From positions 1 to 33,651 of the forward strand of contig JASHRM010000256.1 of NCBI GenBank assembly GCA_030037315.1: a stretch of DNA of 33,651 bases, read 5' to 3'. Positions 1-8,364 of this stretch are shown here, in pieces. The notes beneath the pieces are model-generated. The model did not search any database, was not told the origin of the DNA, and saw nothing but the letters and a program-made list of their open reading frames with translations. This stretch comes from Candidatus Acidiferrales bacterium (GTDB taxonomy: Bacteria > Acidobacteriota > Terriglobia > Acidiferrales > UBA7541). How positions within the stretch are numbered: the stretch's first letter is position 1; each line of letters starts with the position of its first letter. The translations under genes were made by a program, and so were the position numbers.

Positions 1-1610
1 GCCGCCAGCTCGATCGCCAGAGGCAGACCATCGAGTCGCGTGCAAATCTCGATCACGGCCGACGCGTTTTGAGGATCAAGCTCAAAATCCGGCTTGGCGG
101 CAATAGCCCGCTGTACGAACAGCGCAACCGCGGCGTACTCGGAAAGCTCCTCGACCGGTGGAATAGTCCCCAGATCCGGCACCGCCAGCGGCGGCACCGG
201 GAACTCATGTTCGCCGTACAGGTGCAATGCCGCCCGACTGGTGACCAGCATGCTTAGATTGGGGCCGTCGGCCAGCAGCTCCGCCACAATCGACGCCGCG
301 GAAGTCAGATGTTCGAAACTGTCCAACAGAAACAGCGTGGGCGCGCGTGATGCATCCTCCAAATACCTCTTGAGCACTTCGCGCGGCGACTGGCCTCCCA
401 CCTCCCGGATTCCCAACGTCTGAACGATCGCGGAAGCGATTAAGGCCGGATCGCTGAGCGGAGCCAGCGAGACAAAATAAATTCCGCCTCGGAAGTGCCC
501 TACAAGGGCACCGGCCACCTCCAACGCGAGACGCGTTTTGCCAATCCCACCCGGACCGGTGATCGTCAGCAGACGCACATCCGGACGCAACAGGAGTTCT
601 TTGCCCCCTGCTATTTCCTTTTCTCGCCCTACGAACGCCGTCCTCTGGGCCGGAAGATTAGGCGGGCGCAGCTCTGCCTGCCTGGAAACAATTTCCGAAG
701 CGTTCTTCAACCCGGACACGGTGACGGTGGCGCGGCCAGAATCTAAATCGCGTCTCAGCCTCTGCAAATCGGTGCGAATCTCTGCGGCGCTCTGGCACCG
801 GAGGTTTCGGTCTTTTTCGAGGGCCTTGTTGATCACCTCTTCCAACTTCGCAGAGACGTCGGGATTGAGCCGCGCTAGGGCAACAGGATCACGATTCAGA
901 ATCGCTTCCGCAATCGCACCGAAGGTTTCGCCTCTGAAGGGCGAAACGCCGGTCGCCATTTCATAGAGCACCGCGCCAAGTGAAAACAAATCCGTACGCG
1001 CATCCAGATCTTCGCCGCGCACCTGCTCGGGCGACATATAGGGCAGCGTGCCGGCGATGCCTCGTGTTTTCCCGGAGGTTTGCGTTGTGGCTTGTTCCTC
1101 GAACGGACGCACGAGCTTCGCCAAGCCGAAGTCGAGCACCTTGGTTTGACCCTTCGGTGTCACCAAGATGTTTGCCGGCTTCAAATCGCGATGCACAATG
1201 TCGTGTTCGTGGGCTTCTTCCAGCGCGGCCGCGATCTGCGCTCCCACAGACACCACCTCTTTTTCCGGCAGCGATCCTGACCTCAGCCTTTGGGCAAGCG
1301 ACTGGCCGGGAACGCATTCCATAACAAGATAGTCGACGTCTCCCTGTGCGCCCACGTCGTGAATCACGGCAATGTTTGGATGGCTGAGCTTGGCCAATGC
1401 CAGCGCTTCCATGTGGAAGCGTCTCCGGGCGGCCTCGTCACTCAACAGCCCCGGCGCAAGAACTTTCAGCGCAACTTCGCGTTCCAAACGCTCGTCGCGC
1501 GCGCGATAAACCTCGCCCATCCCGCCCGCGCCGAGCGGCGCGAGGATCGTGTATGGCCCAAGTTTGGCGCCTTTCTTCACCCGGCCTCCGTCGGCGGCAG
1601 ACTGTTGCAT
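1..1610 (-). CDS. Ser/Thr protein kinase fused to NB-ARC-type ATPase (C-terminus outside window)
   Basis: This gene is absent from the ORF track because it is open at the left edge; I read it from the reverse complement. The ATG at 1610 follows a GGGGA Shine-Dalgarno (SD) sequence. An N-terminal Hanks-type kinase domain spans about residues 18-290, with glycine loop GAGGMGEVY (27-35), ATP lysine in ALKVL (K49), HRDLKPAN (140-147), DFG (160-162) and SPE (193-195). After a short linker comes an NB-ARC/AfsR-like ATPase: P-loop GPGGIGKT (352-359), Walker B in LFLLDSFEHL and a GLPL motif near residue 530. No transmembrane segment separates the two, so the protein is probably cytoplasmic. In related proteins TPR repeats follow; that part would lie outside the window. 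It probably phosphorylates regulators in response to a signal sensed by the missing C-terminus. Target unknown. Confidence 0.93.
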   Translation of the reverse strand, partial: MQQSAADGGRVKKGAKLGPYTILAPLGAGGMGEVYRARDERLEREVALKVLAPGLLSDEAARRRFHMEALALAKLSHPNIAVIHDVGAQGDVDYLVMECVPGQSLAQRLRSGSLPEKEVVSVGAQIAAALEEAHEHDIVHRDLKPANILVTPKGQTKVLDFGLAKLVRPFEEQATTQTSGKTRGIAGTLPYMSPEQVRGEDLDARTDLFSLGAVLYEMATGVSPFRGETFGAIAEAILNRDPVALARLNPDVSAKLEEVINKALEKDRNLRCQSAAEIRTDLQRLRRDLDSGRATVTVSGLKNASEIVSRQAELRPPNLPAQRTAFVGREKEIAGGKELLLRPDVRLLTITGPGGIGKTRLALEVAGALVGHFRGGIYFVSLAPLSDPALIASAIVQTLGIREVGGQSPREVLKRYLEDASRAPTLFLLDSFEHLTSAASIVAELLADGPNLSMLVTSRAALHLYGEHEFPVPPLAVPDLGTIPPVEELSEYAAVALFVQRAIAAKPDFELDPQNASAVIEICTRLDGLPLAIELA

Positions 1611-1920
1611 GAGCTGCTATCCCCTTTGTTTGTAGGCAACATCCAGCCACTCTACATCCGGTCCGGGGGCAGCGTCGCAAAGGTATCGCCCGAGACATAC
1701 AAAGTCAATTTGGCCCGCGAAGGGCAAATGAGGTGAGCGACCTGTCGCTTGCAAGGGCGCTTCAAATCTCTCAGGGCGCCCATATCGCCCCGTAAAACAC
1801 GAGCGCTAGAACGTCTGGTGTTTTCTTATGGCCATTTTGTAAACTGTGAAGACCGCAGAGATACGCGAGTACGGAAAGTTTGATCTCGTGTGCCGGACGA
1901 GCACACAGGTTCAGTTCCAA
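1611..1920. other. Divergent intergenic region, no gene recognised
   Basis: About 310 bp separate the leftward kinase gene from the most likely start of the rightward secreted protein. It must hold both promoters, but I see no convincing -35/-10 pair. The GTG-started extension in the ORF track (from 1846) covers its right end, but the sequence before the ATG at 1921 gives no signal peptide and probably is not translated. Confidence 0.4.
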
Positions 1921-2952
1921 ATGTCACGATTTCCGAAGCATATAATTGCAGTCATATTCACCACGGCGATGATTATCGCCATGCCGGCGTCCGCCCAGAG
2001 GAGCCTGCCGCCGGGAACGCAGCTCGGGCGAATTATGGGCACCGTCGTCGATCTGAACGGTGACCCGGTTGCCGGCGCAACCGTCATCCTGACCAGTTCG
2101 AACTCGAACGAACGCCACACAACCGCGACGTCCGAGAATGGATTCTTCGAATTCGACAAACTTACGTCAGCAACGGCGTACCAGGTCGTCATCAATGCGA
2201 ACGGCTTTGCCGAGTGGAAATCGCCTGCGATCACCCTAGAGCCAGGACAGATCAAGCAGCTCGGAGGCATCGAGCTCCGGATTGCGACCCAGAGCACAAC
2301 CGTAATCGTTAGCGGCAACCCCGTCGAAATTGCGACCGAGCAGGTCAGGGTCGAGGAAACACAGCGAGTTTTCGGCATACTGCCGAACTTTTACGTCTCA
2401 TACGAGGGAGCCAATACTGCGCCTCTGACGACGAAGATGAAATTCCAACTCGCGTTAAGAGTTTCGTACGATCCGGTCACCATTGGCGCCATCGCGGCCG
2501 TCGCCGGACTAAAGCAGGCAGCGGATAGTCCCGCTTATCCGCAGGGTGCGAAAGGATATGGAGAGCGGTTCGGCGCAACGGCGGCCGACGGCTTTACTGA
2601 CATCATGATTGGCGGGGCAATTCTGCCATCATTGTTGCATCAAGATCCGCGCTACTTTTATCAAGGAACTGGCAGCGTCCGCTCGCGGTTGCGTCACGCA
2701 TTGTTGAGCCCGTTCATCGCCAGAGGTGATAACGGCAAATCGCAGCCGAACTACTCCAGTATGGGCGGCGATTTAGGATCGGCTGCTATTTCAAACCTTT
2801 ACTTCCCCGAAAAGAATCGTGGCGCCGGGTTGGTCTTTTCGCAATTCGCGCTGGGAACGGGCGAGCGCCTTGGCGCCAACATCGCGCAGGAATTTCTCCT
2901 GGGCAAATTTACGCACCGCGGCGGTTCCAAGACGAAAGCTTCGGGGCAATAG
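1921..2952 (+). CDS. Secreted protein with carboxypeptidase-regulatory-like domain and uncharacterised C-terminal domain
   Basis: The ORF opens at GTG 1846, but ATG 1921 starts a clean Sec signal peptide (MSRFPKHIIAV..., ending ASA before QRS), so I place the start there; the product is 343 aa. Roughly residues 35-120 form one carboxypeptidase-regulatory-like beta-sandwich (GTVVDLNGDPVAGATV, then ENGFFEFDKL). The remaining ~200 residues are rich in Gly, Ala and aromatics (SYDPVTIGAIAAVAG, HQDPRYFYQG, ISNLYFPEKNRG). I recall similar C-terminal regions in acidobacterial secreted proteins, without known function. It is much too short to be a TonB-dependent receptor, where this N-terminal domain is also common. 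Location is likely periplasm or outer membrane. No operon partner: the next gene is convergent. Confidence 0.85.
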   Translation: MSRFPKHIIAVIFTTAMIIAMPASAQRSLPPGTQLGRIMGTVVDLNGDPVAGATVILTSSNSNERHTTATSENGFFEFDKLTSATAYQVVINANGFAEWKSPAITLEPGQIKQLGGIELRIATQSTTVIVSGNPVEIATEQVRVEETQRVFGILPNFYVSYEGANTAPLTTKMKFQLALRVSYDPVTIGAIAAVAGLKQAADSPAYPQGAKGYGERFGATAADGFTDIMIGGAILPSLLHQDPRYFYQGTGSVRSRLRHALLSPFIARGDNGKSQPNYSSMGGDLGSAAISNLYFPEKNRGAGLVFSQFALGTGERLGANIAQEFLLGKFTHRGGSKTKASGQ

Positions 2953-3035
2953 CCGCACGGGAGTTCGACAGCCCTACGCACCCTCGGCCGCTGAGCGCCA
3001 TGATTCTCCGCGTTGTTAGGGAAACTCGAAAAACA

Positions 3036-4493
3036 TCACCCGACAGCCTGCAGCTGCTCCTCCGCCAGGGATGCGACTTCGCCGCTGTTGATGAGAACTC
3101 CTTGCCTGCGGAAGTACGCAGTGATTCCAGCGCGGCTGCCCATTCCGGAAAACTTGAACGAATCGGGTTGCAGGCCGACGCCGAAGCCAGCGAAAGTGAG
3201 AAATGTATCCTGAAGGCTGACTAATCCGGCGTCGAGCTGGTCGCCGATCCTTCGAGCCTCTGCCTCCGAGCCGGCAATCACAGCGGCGGAGAGCCCAAAG
3301 TACGTGTCGTTCGCAAGCCGGATCGCGTCCTCCTCGGTCTTGTACCTCATAACGGGCATTACCGGGCCGAACGTCTCGTCGACCATGATTTTCATTTCGT
3401 GCGTCACGTCGGTTAGAACAGTGGGGCGCATGTACAAACCGCCGCCGAGGTTTTCGCTCTTTCCTCCGGTTCGAATCTTCGCCCCTTGTCGGACTGCATC
3501 GTCGAGATGCTCGTCGACAATCGCAGCTTGTCGTTCGGCTATGTATGGCCCAATTTGTCCCACGGTCGGGTCAGGATAGTTTAGGTGGACGCGCTCTGCT
3601 TCCTGTGCGAGCAAATCCACGAACGCATCATGTATTTCTTCCTGGACGTAGATTCGCTCGATTGAAAAGCAAACCTGTCCGGTACTGGTGACTGCGCCCC
3701 GGACAACAGCTTTTGCGGCAGCTCGCAGATCCGCCGTTTCCGTGATGATCGCTGGATCCTTGCCGCCGAGTTCCAAAATGGCGGGAATGAACCGCCGAGC
3801 GCAAGCTTCTGCCACTTTGCGGCCGTTGGGGACGCTGCCAGTGAAATTTATGATGTCCGCGTTTTCAACGATCGCGGCGCCCGTCTGGCCATCGCCCACC
3901 ACGTACGTTAGTACTTCGGCGAGTTCGGGCACCTCGCTGATGGCTTGCATAATGGGTTTAACAAACCGCGGCGCGATCTCACTTGGCTTCACAATCACGG
4001 CGCAGCCCGCAAAGAGAGGTGGAACCGCATGGAGCGTGGAAAGCATTAACGGCGCATTCCACGGCCCGATAATTCCAGCAACCGGATACGGGCGCAGATT
4101 CGTGTCGAATCGGATCGCCGGACTGTGCGGCGAAGTTCCAGAACGCCGCGCTTGCTCGCAGACCGCAGGCGCGACGGCTGCTGTGCGCATAATGCTGCCG
4201 ATTATCATGTCCGGAGCCACTCGAGAGATTTGGCCGTAGCCGGTGTCGGTTGAATCAGCTTCAATCAGCGCGGCGCGGTGCACCTCGAGCCGCTGCGCCC
4301 ATTTCTTCATGATCTCGATTCGATAAGCGATTGGCGTCCGTCCCCAAGCCACTTGTTTGGCGCGCAGGCGGGCGCAGATAGAGGCGATTTCGGAGGTCGC
4401 TGGCACATTGATCTGCAGGTCGATCTTGCCTGTACGCGGATTGCGTATTGGTAATGAGCTTTCCGCGCTGGGTTTTTCCGAGTTGTTGGACAT
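3036..4493 (-). CDS. NAD(P)+-dependent aldehyde dehydrogenase
   Basis: A full-length member (485 aa) of the aldehyde dehydrogenase superfamily, which oxidises an aldehyde to the acid. The start at 4493 has an SD sequence (GGGAGG about 8 nt upstream). Visible motifs are the oxyanion-hole region IGPWNAPL, the cofactor-binding FTGSVPNGRKV, the general-base glutamate in LELGGKDP (E241) and the catalytic cysteine in TGQVCFS (C275); their 34-residue spacing is the family norm. The C-terminal part has the usual ETFGPVMPV and a GMGSRAG turn. Substrate cannot be told from sequence; it resembles broad-range or aromatic aldehyde enzymes more than phosphorylating GAPDH. It is transcribed away from the SMP-30-like gene across a 122-bp divergent gap, which might mean shared control. 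Confidence 0.93.
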   Translation of the reverse strand: MSNNSEKPSAESSLPIRNPRTGKIDLQINVPATSEIASICARLRAKQVAWGRTPIAYRIEIMKKWAQRLEVHRAALIEADSTDTGYGQISRVAPDMIIGSIMRTAAVAPAVCEQARRSGTSPHSPAIRFDTNLRPYPVAGIIGPWNAPLMLSTLHAVPPLFAGCAVIVKPSEIAPRFVKPIMQAISEVPELAEVLTYVVGDGQTGAAIVENADIINFTGSVPNGRKVAEACARRFIPAILELGGKDPAIITETADLRAAAKAVVRGAVTSTGQVCFSIERIYVQEEIHDAFVDLLAQEAERVHLNYPDPTVGQIGPYIAERQAAIVDEHLDDAVRQGAKIRTGGKSENLGGGLYMRPTVLTDVTHEMKIMVDETFGPVMPVMRYKTEEDAIRLANDTYFGLSAAVIAGSEAEARRIGDQLDAGLVSLQDTFLTFAGFGVGLQPDSFKFSGMGSRAGITAYFRRQGVLINSGEVASLAEEQLQAVG

Positions 4494-4615
4494 CTATGAA
4501 CCTCCCGCCACGCGATTCGCTACGACTGGCACCGTAACAGACGCATGGATTGGCACAGTTATGATACATTCGGCGTCGCTTTTTTCACGAAGTTCGTAGC
4601 GAGGGACCAAGAGAG
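4494..4615. promoter_or_regulatory. Divergent promoter region with a 9-bp inverted repeat
   Basis: This 122-bp gap must carry the promoters of the aldehyde dehydrogenase (-) and the SMP-30-like gene (+). A candidate rightward -10 (TATGAT, 4560-4565) has no good -35. Two arms of a perfect 9-bp inverted repeat, TCGCTACGA (4517-4525) and TCGTAGCGA (4594-4602), flank the centre 68 bp apart. They could be paired regulator sites, but chance is not excluded. Confidence 0.3.
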
Positions 4616-5560
4616 ATGAACAAGATTCGACTCTGCAAATCGATGAGTCGCGCGATAGGCATCGGCGCATTGTGTTTGGCTTTCGCGGGTCCATTAACCG
4701 CGCAAAACGTGACGGAGATCACTCTGCCGGGCACGCGCGTGTTTCCGGAAAGCATAACCTCGACGCCGGACGGCACGCTGATCGTAGGCAGTTTCGGACG
4801 CGGCGACGTCCTGCGAATCGCGCCCGGCAAGACGGATGCAGAGGAATGGATCAAGCCCGGCACCAACGGACTCAACTCCGTTCTAGGCGTTTTCGCAGAC
4901 GAAAAGAACAAACTACTCTGGCTTTGCTCCAACAAGATGGGAACCACCGGCGATCCTACAGCCGTAAAAACCTTTGATCTTGCAACCGGCGCTCCGAAAG
5001 ACTCCTACGTGCTGCCTGGCGATAGAACTCTGTGTAACGACATCGCAGTCGCGTCCAATGGGACGGCCTATATCACGGACACTTTTGGAGGTGCTGTGGA
5101 TATGCTCAAGCGCGGTGCAAAGGGATTGGAAGTAGCCGCAAAAGATCCACTGCTAGCAGGCGCGGATGGGCTCGCCTTCGGCGGAAAGGCTACGCTCTAT
5201 GTGAATAGCGTGACGGCGAACAAAATTGTCCGCGTCGATTTGGGGGCGGATGGAAAAGCGATAAAAATTACAGATCTGGAGCTGCCGCGAGCGCTTGACC
5301 GTCCGGACGGCATGCGAGCCATCGGCAAAGGGCGATTTTTATTAGCGGAAAATTCCGGGAAGATGTCGCTCGTCACGTTTGCCGGAGACAGGGTGACGCT
5401 GACGACGCTGAAAGAGGTCTCAGCGAGCACGCCAGCCGTCACCGCCACGCGGGGCATGGCTTGGGTCGCAGAAGGAAAGCTGAACTACATTCAAGACCCG
5501 GCGATGAAAGACAAGGATCCCGGAACATTCAAGATGTACGCTGTGCCTCTTCCGAAGTAG
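4616..5560 (+). CDS. Exported SMP-30/gluconolactonase-like beta-propeller protein
   Basis: A 314-aa protein with a Sec signal peptide (MNKIRLCKSM..., cleavage after PLTAQ or nearby), so periplasmic. The rest has repeated blades typical of six-bladed SMP-30/NHL propellers: STPDGTLIVG, FADEKNKLLWL, ASNGTAYITDT and IGKGRFLLAEN. The three metal-ligand positions of the SMP-30 family appear to be kept: Glu in VFPESI, Asn in TLCNDIA and Asp in DRPDGMRAI. That makes a metal-dependent lactonase-type hydrolase possible, although many exported members have no known substrate. SD is weak (GAGGG about 10 nt upstream). It is monocistronic, divergent from the aldehyde dehydrogenase. A role in sugar-lactone hydrolysis next to the xylan locus is only a suggestion. 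Confidence 0.85.
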   Translation: MNKIRLCKSMSRAIGIGALCLAFAGPLTAQNVTEITLPGTRVFPESITSTPDGTLIVGSFGRGDVLRIAPGKTDAEEWIKPGTNGLNSVLGVFADEKNKLLWLCSNKMGTTGDPTAVKTFDLATGAPKDSYVLPGDRTLCNDIAVASNGTAYITDTFGGAVDMLKRGAKGLEVAAKDPLLAGADGLAFGGKATLYVNSVTANKIVRVDLGADGKAIKITDLELPRALDRPDGMRAIGKGRFLLAENSGKMSLVTFAGDRVTLTTLKEVSASTPAVTATRGMAWVAEGKLNYIQDPAMKDKDPGTFKMYAVPLPK

Positions 5561-5608
5561 TGGCTTTTCAGCCTCGAAGTGGATTTGCCGAGAGTGCCGA
5601 GGCGGTTT

Positions 5609-5652
5609 CCGGTCCAGTCAAGGCAGAGTACTTGCCTCCAGCCCTTGACCGG
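5609..5652. terminator. Hairpin between convergent genes (candidate terminator)
   Basis: GTCAAGG (5617-5623) pairs with CCTTGAC (5643-5649), and outer CCGG arms can extend the stem around a bulge. It lies between the ends of the SMP-30-like gene and the leftward xylan operon. There is no clean U-tract right after the stem on either strand, so it may act as a 3' end structure rather than a canonical intrinsic terminator. Confidence 0.4.
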
Positions 5653-5690
5653 CGGCCAGATTCGTGAGGATGTAGCTCCGATTTTTTAAG

Positions 5691-8273
5691 TTAACGGCTG
5701 GCGGGAAAAATTTCTATGTAATCCAGTGCAGCACGCTCGTCGCGATCGGGCTGTGCTTCGATCTTGATTTGGTCGCCGAAGCGCAGCGCCAGAGCAGCGA
5801 TTCGGTGGCGCGTAGAAGAATCCGCGTTCGGTTGTATCGCGGGCAAGTGATCGTCCGCGAGCCATTGATCGACCAGTTGATTGTTTACAGCAACACGGAA
5901 CGTGGACTCGCCATTGTTCTGATCGAAGTACTCCACATCCAGTTCATACCAGCCCGCGTTGCCTTTGAACTGAAACGATGCGGTGCATTCTTGTTTGGGC
6001 AGCGGACACTCGATCGCTTTTCCGTCAGAGGCGGCTTCGGGCGGCTTGATGGGGGAGACCTCGAAGCCTTGAAGCTCCATGGTTTCGGCCTCGATGCGGT
6101 TTGGATGATGTTCGACGCGCCCCTTCGTATCAGGGATGCCGGACATTTTGTAGAACCAGTCGCAAAGGTCATCGCGCCAAACGATCGCGTGGCCTGCCTG
6201 ATATTCCAGGCGAGCGAGCGTAGCCGTGTACCGTTCGTCGTCCACAAGCCCTCTGAGGGACTTCCAATCGTCAACCAGTTGTTGCGCTTGCTCGGCGCCT
6301 TCGTAATGCGAATCGTAGACGTACTGAATTACTGTTTTTCCCGAGTGCAGCGCATAGGTGTAAGGCACGTGATGGAAAAAAAGTAGAAGGTCATCGGGCG
6401 TAGCTTGCAGAGTTTCATATTGCGCTTGAACGTCGGGCGGATATTGTCCGTTGTAGCCTGTGCCCGTCGCTATCGTGCGATCCATTCCAATTCCGTTTTT
6501 GTCAGCGCGATGCCATTGCCCCCAGCCGTTGCGCTCGGATGACTCGGGCCCCGGCCCATAGTGGCTGCCAAGAATATCGGTTAGCGTTCCGACTCCAAGC
6601 GGACCGGTATAGTTCTCGTAGATTCTCCACGAAGCGAGCAGCATGTTTGAAATCGTTTCCACCAGTTGCGAATTATTTCCAAACGTCAAGCGAGTCCAAT
6701 CTTCTGCGATCGCTTTGGAAGAGAGATTCGAATCCCACGCCAATCGACCGTAGCCATAGAGATTCGCCATCGCGAGCGGGTGGCCCAGCCAATTCAAATC
6801 CATGCCCACGTTGACGACCGCCACGAAGCCTCCTGCGGGCCGATGAAAAGTTTTTCCGGAAATCAAATCCTTCACCGGCGTGTGCCTGCCATTTAGCCGC
6901 ATATCGAAATCGAGAGACTCTTTCCACATCGGCACCAGAAAACACAAGTGGCGCTGCTGCCCCGTATATTCCTGCGTTACTTGCAGTTCGATCGCTTCGT
7001 TCGTTTTCTCTAGTCCGCCGAAAAGCGGTGACACGGGTTCGCGCACTTGAAAATCGATCGGCCCATATTTGATCTGGATGATCACGTTATCGTCGAACCG
7101 GCCGTCGAGCGGATGAAAGTTATCGTAAGCGGCTTTGGCGCGATCATTTTTCAGGTTCTCCCAATCGAGGTGGTGGTTGTAGACAAACGCGCGGTAGAAA
7201 ACGAGCCCGCCGTGCGGCATAAGTGCGCGCGCAATCACGTTTGCGGCGTCCGCGGGAGTCCGGTTGTAAGTCGAAGGGCCGAGCCGTCCCTCCGAATCCG
7301 CCTTGACGACCACTCCTCCAAAATCAGGAATCGCGCGGTAGATTTCGTCGAACTTGGCGCTCCACCATTGAGCCACGCGAGGATCGAGTGGATCGAAAGT
7401 ATCGAGCGCTCCAAGAATCTTGGGGCTGCTGAAGTCCACGGCAATGCCGAGCCGTACGCCCCATGGCCGAAATGCGTCCGCAATGCGAGCAATTTGCGGA
7501 ATAAAATCGCTCTGAATGATTTGTGGATCTGCGTTCACATTGTTGATCGCGCAGCCATTGATTCCGATCGACGCCAGCAGGCGCGCGTAGTCGCTGGCTC
7601 GCGTCAGGTCCGCGCGCACGTTGCCATTTTCAAAAAAGATCGAGGGCCCTGCGTATCCGCGTTCGATTTTGCCGCTGAGGTTGTCCCACTGGTTCACCCA
7701 GCGCACAGGCGCGGAGGGGATCTGAGTCTCGTCCAGTGAAGTGATCGCGTGCTGCGAAGCGATTTTGTTCAACAAGGCAAACGTGCCGTAAAGAACCCCG
7801 CGATCATCCGCGCCAGCAACCACGATGAAGTTGGCATCGCCGATGCGTTTGTCAGCGAGCCAAAATCCATCGCCGCTGAGTCCACGCGGCAGTTGCAAAG
7901 ACGGAAGAGCTGCTTTCAGGCTCGCGACGGTCCCCAGAAGCACGGCGGGCTCTTTCGGTACGGTAGTTTCTGTGCGCGGAATTTCGCCGAGCATGCCGCT
8001 AACGCCGCGAATCCACTCCCATTGTGCGGATGCAAGCACGTCAGAGTCCCCCAGTCGCACAACAACTGCCGGGAGCGAGCGGTACGTTTCGCGGCTGCTT
8101 TTATCCAGGCGAGCGTAGCGCAGCCAAGCTGCCTCGCCGGTTTCCGCGCGCGATAGTCTTGCTTGTCCGATAAATGCGAGCGCCGAGAGAGCGACAATTT
8201 GTAAGCCGATTTTCCGGACACGGAACGTCAAGCGGAATGAGCCTCGCAGAAAATCGAGCCGCGGATATGCCAA
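5691..8273 (-). CDS. aguA: Exported GH67 alpha-glucuronidase with C-terminal CBM-like domain
   Basis: GH67 enzymes remove (4-O-methyl)glucuronic acid from the end of xylo-oligosaccharides. Family motifs are clear: KADSEG (E328), GPIDFQVREPVSPLFGG (D407) and VTQEYTGQQ (E435). As I recall, these match the acid/base trio E292/D365/E393 of Cellvibrio GlcA67A; the D-E spacing of 28 is identical. The N-terminus has a basic then hydrophobic stretch (VRKIGLQIVALSALAFIG) that reads as a signal peptide. No ATG is available: the ORF opens at TTG 8312, TTG 8273 has the best SD (AGGGG, 7 nt), and TTG 8231 gives the neatest signal peptide. The ~860-aa protein exceeds the usual ~700; residues ~724-858 form an added beta-sandwich (RIEAETMELQGF..., ending ALDYIEIF) resembling carbohydrate-binding modules. 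It is the last gene of the leftward xyl operon, 91 nt after xylA from the start chosen here. Confidence 0.93.
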   Translation of the reverse strand: MAYPRLDFLRGSFRLTFRVRKIGLQIVALSALAFIGQARLSRAETGEAAWLRYARLDKSSRETYRSLPAVVVRLGDSDVLASAQWEWIRGVSGMLGEIPRTETTVPKEPAVLLGTVASLKAALPSLQLPRGLSGDGFWLADKRIGDANFIVVAGADDRGVLYGTFALLNKIASQHAITSLDETQIPSAPVRWVNQWDNLSGKIERGYAGPSIFFENGNVRADLTRASDYARLLASIGINGCAINNVNADPQIIQSDFIPQIARIADAFRPWGVRLGIAVDFSSPKILGALDTFDPLDPRVAQWWSAKFDEIYRAIPDFGGVVVKADSEGRLGPSTYNRTPADAANVIARALMPHGGLVFYRAFVYNHHLDWENLKNDRAKAAYDNFHPLDGRFDDNVIIQIKYGPIDFQVREPVSPLFGGLEKTNEAIELQVTQEYTGQQRHLCFLVPMWKESLDFDMRLNGRHTPVKDLISGKTFHRPAGGFVAVVNVGMDLNWLGHPLAMANLYGYGRLAWDSNLSSKAIAEDWTRLTFGNNSQLVETISNMLLASWRIYENYTGPLGVGTLTDILGSHYGPGPESSERNGWGQWHRADKNGIGMDRTIATGTGYNGQYPPDVQAQYETLQATPDDLLLFFHHVPYTYALHSGKTVIQYVYDSHYEGAEQAQQLVDDWKSLRGLVDDERYTATLARLEYQAGHAIVWRDDLCDWFYKMSGIPDTKGRVEHHPNRIEAETMELQGFEVSPIKPPEAASDGKAIECPLPKQECTASFQFKGNAGWYELDVEYFDQNNGESTFRVAVNNQLVDQWLADDHLPAIQPNADSSTRHRIAALALRFGDQIKIEAQPDRDERAALDYIEIFPASR

Positions 8274-8364
8274 TGCGAAACCCCTGAGCGTTGCGATTAA
8301 AGCGGATCGCAAATACTAACAGAGAACTTGATCGGTCGCATCGTTGCCGCGCCGTTCAAGTGGC

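Noticed and set aside
4549-4570. TTGGCAC resembling a sigma-54 -24 element
   Set aside because: The required GC of the -12 element is not found at the correct spacing.
5690-5696. GTTAACG at the GH67 stop codon, matching half of the predicted operator
   Set aside because: Only a half-site, with no symmetric second arm; 7 bp is expected by chance in 33 kb.
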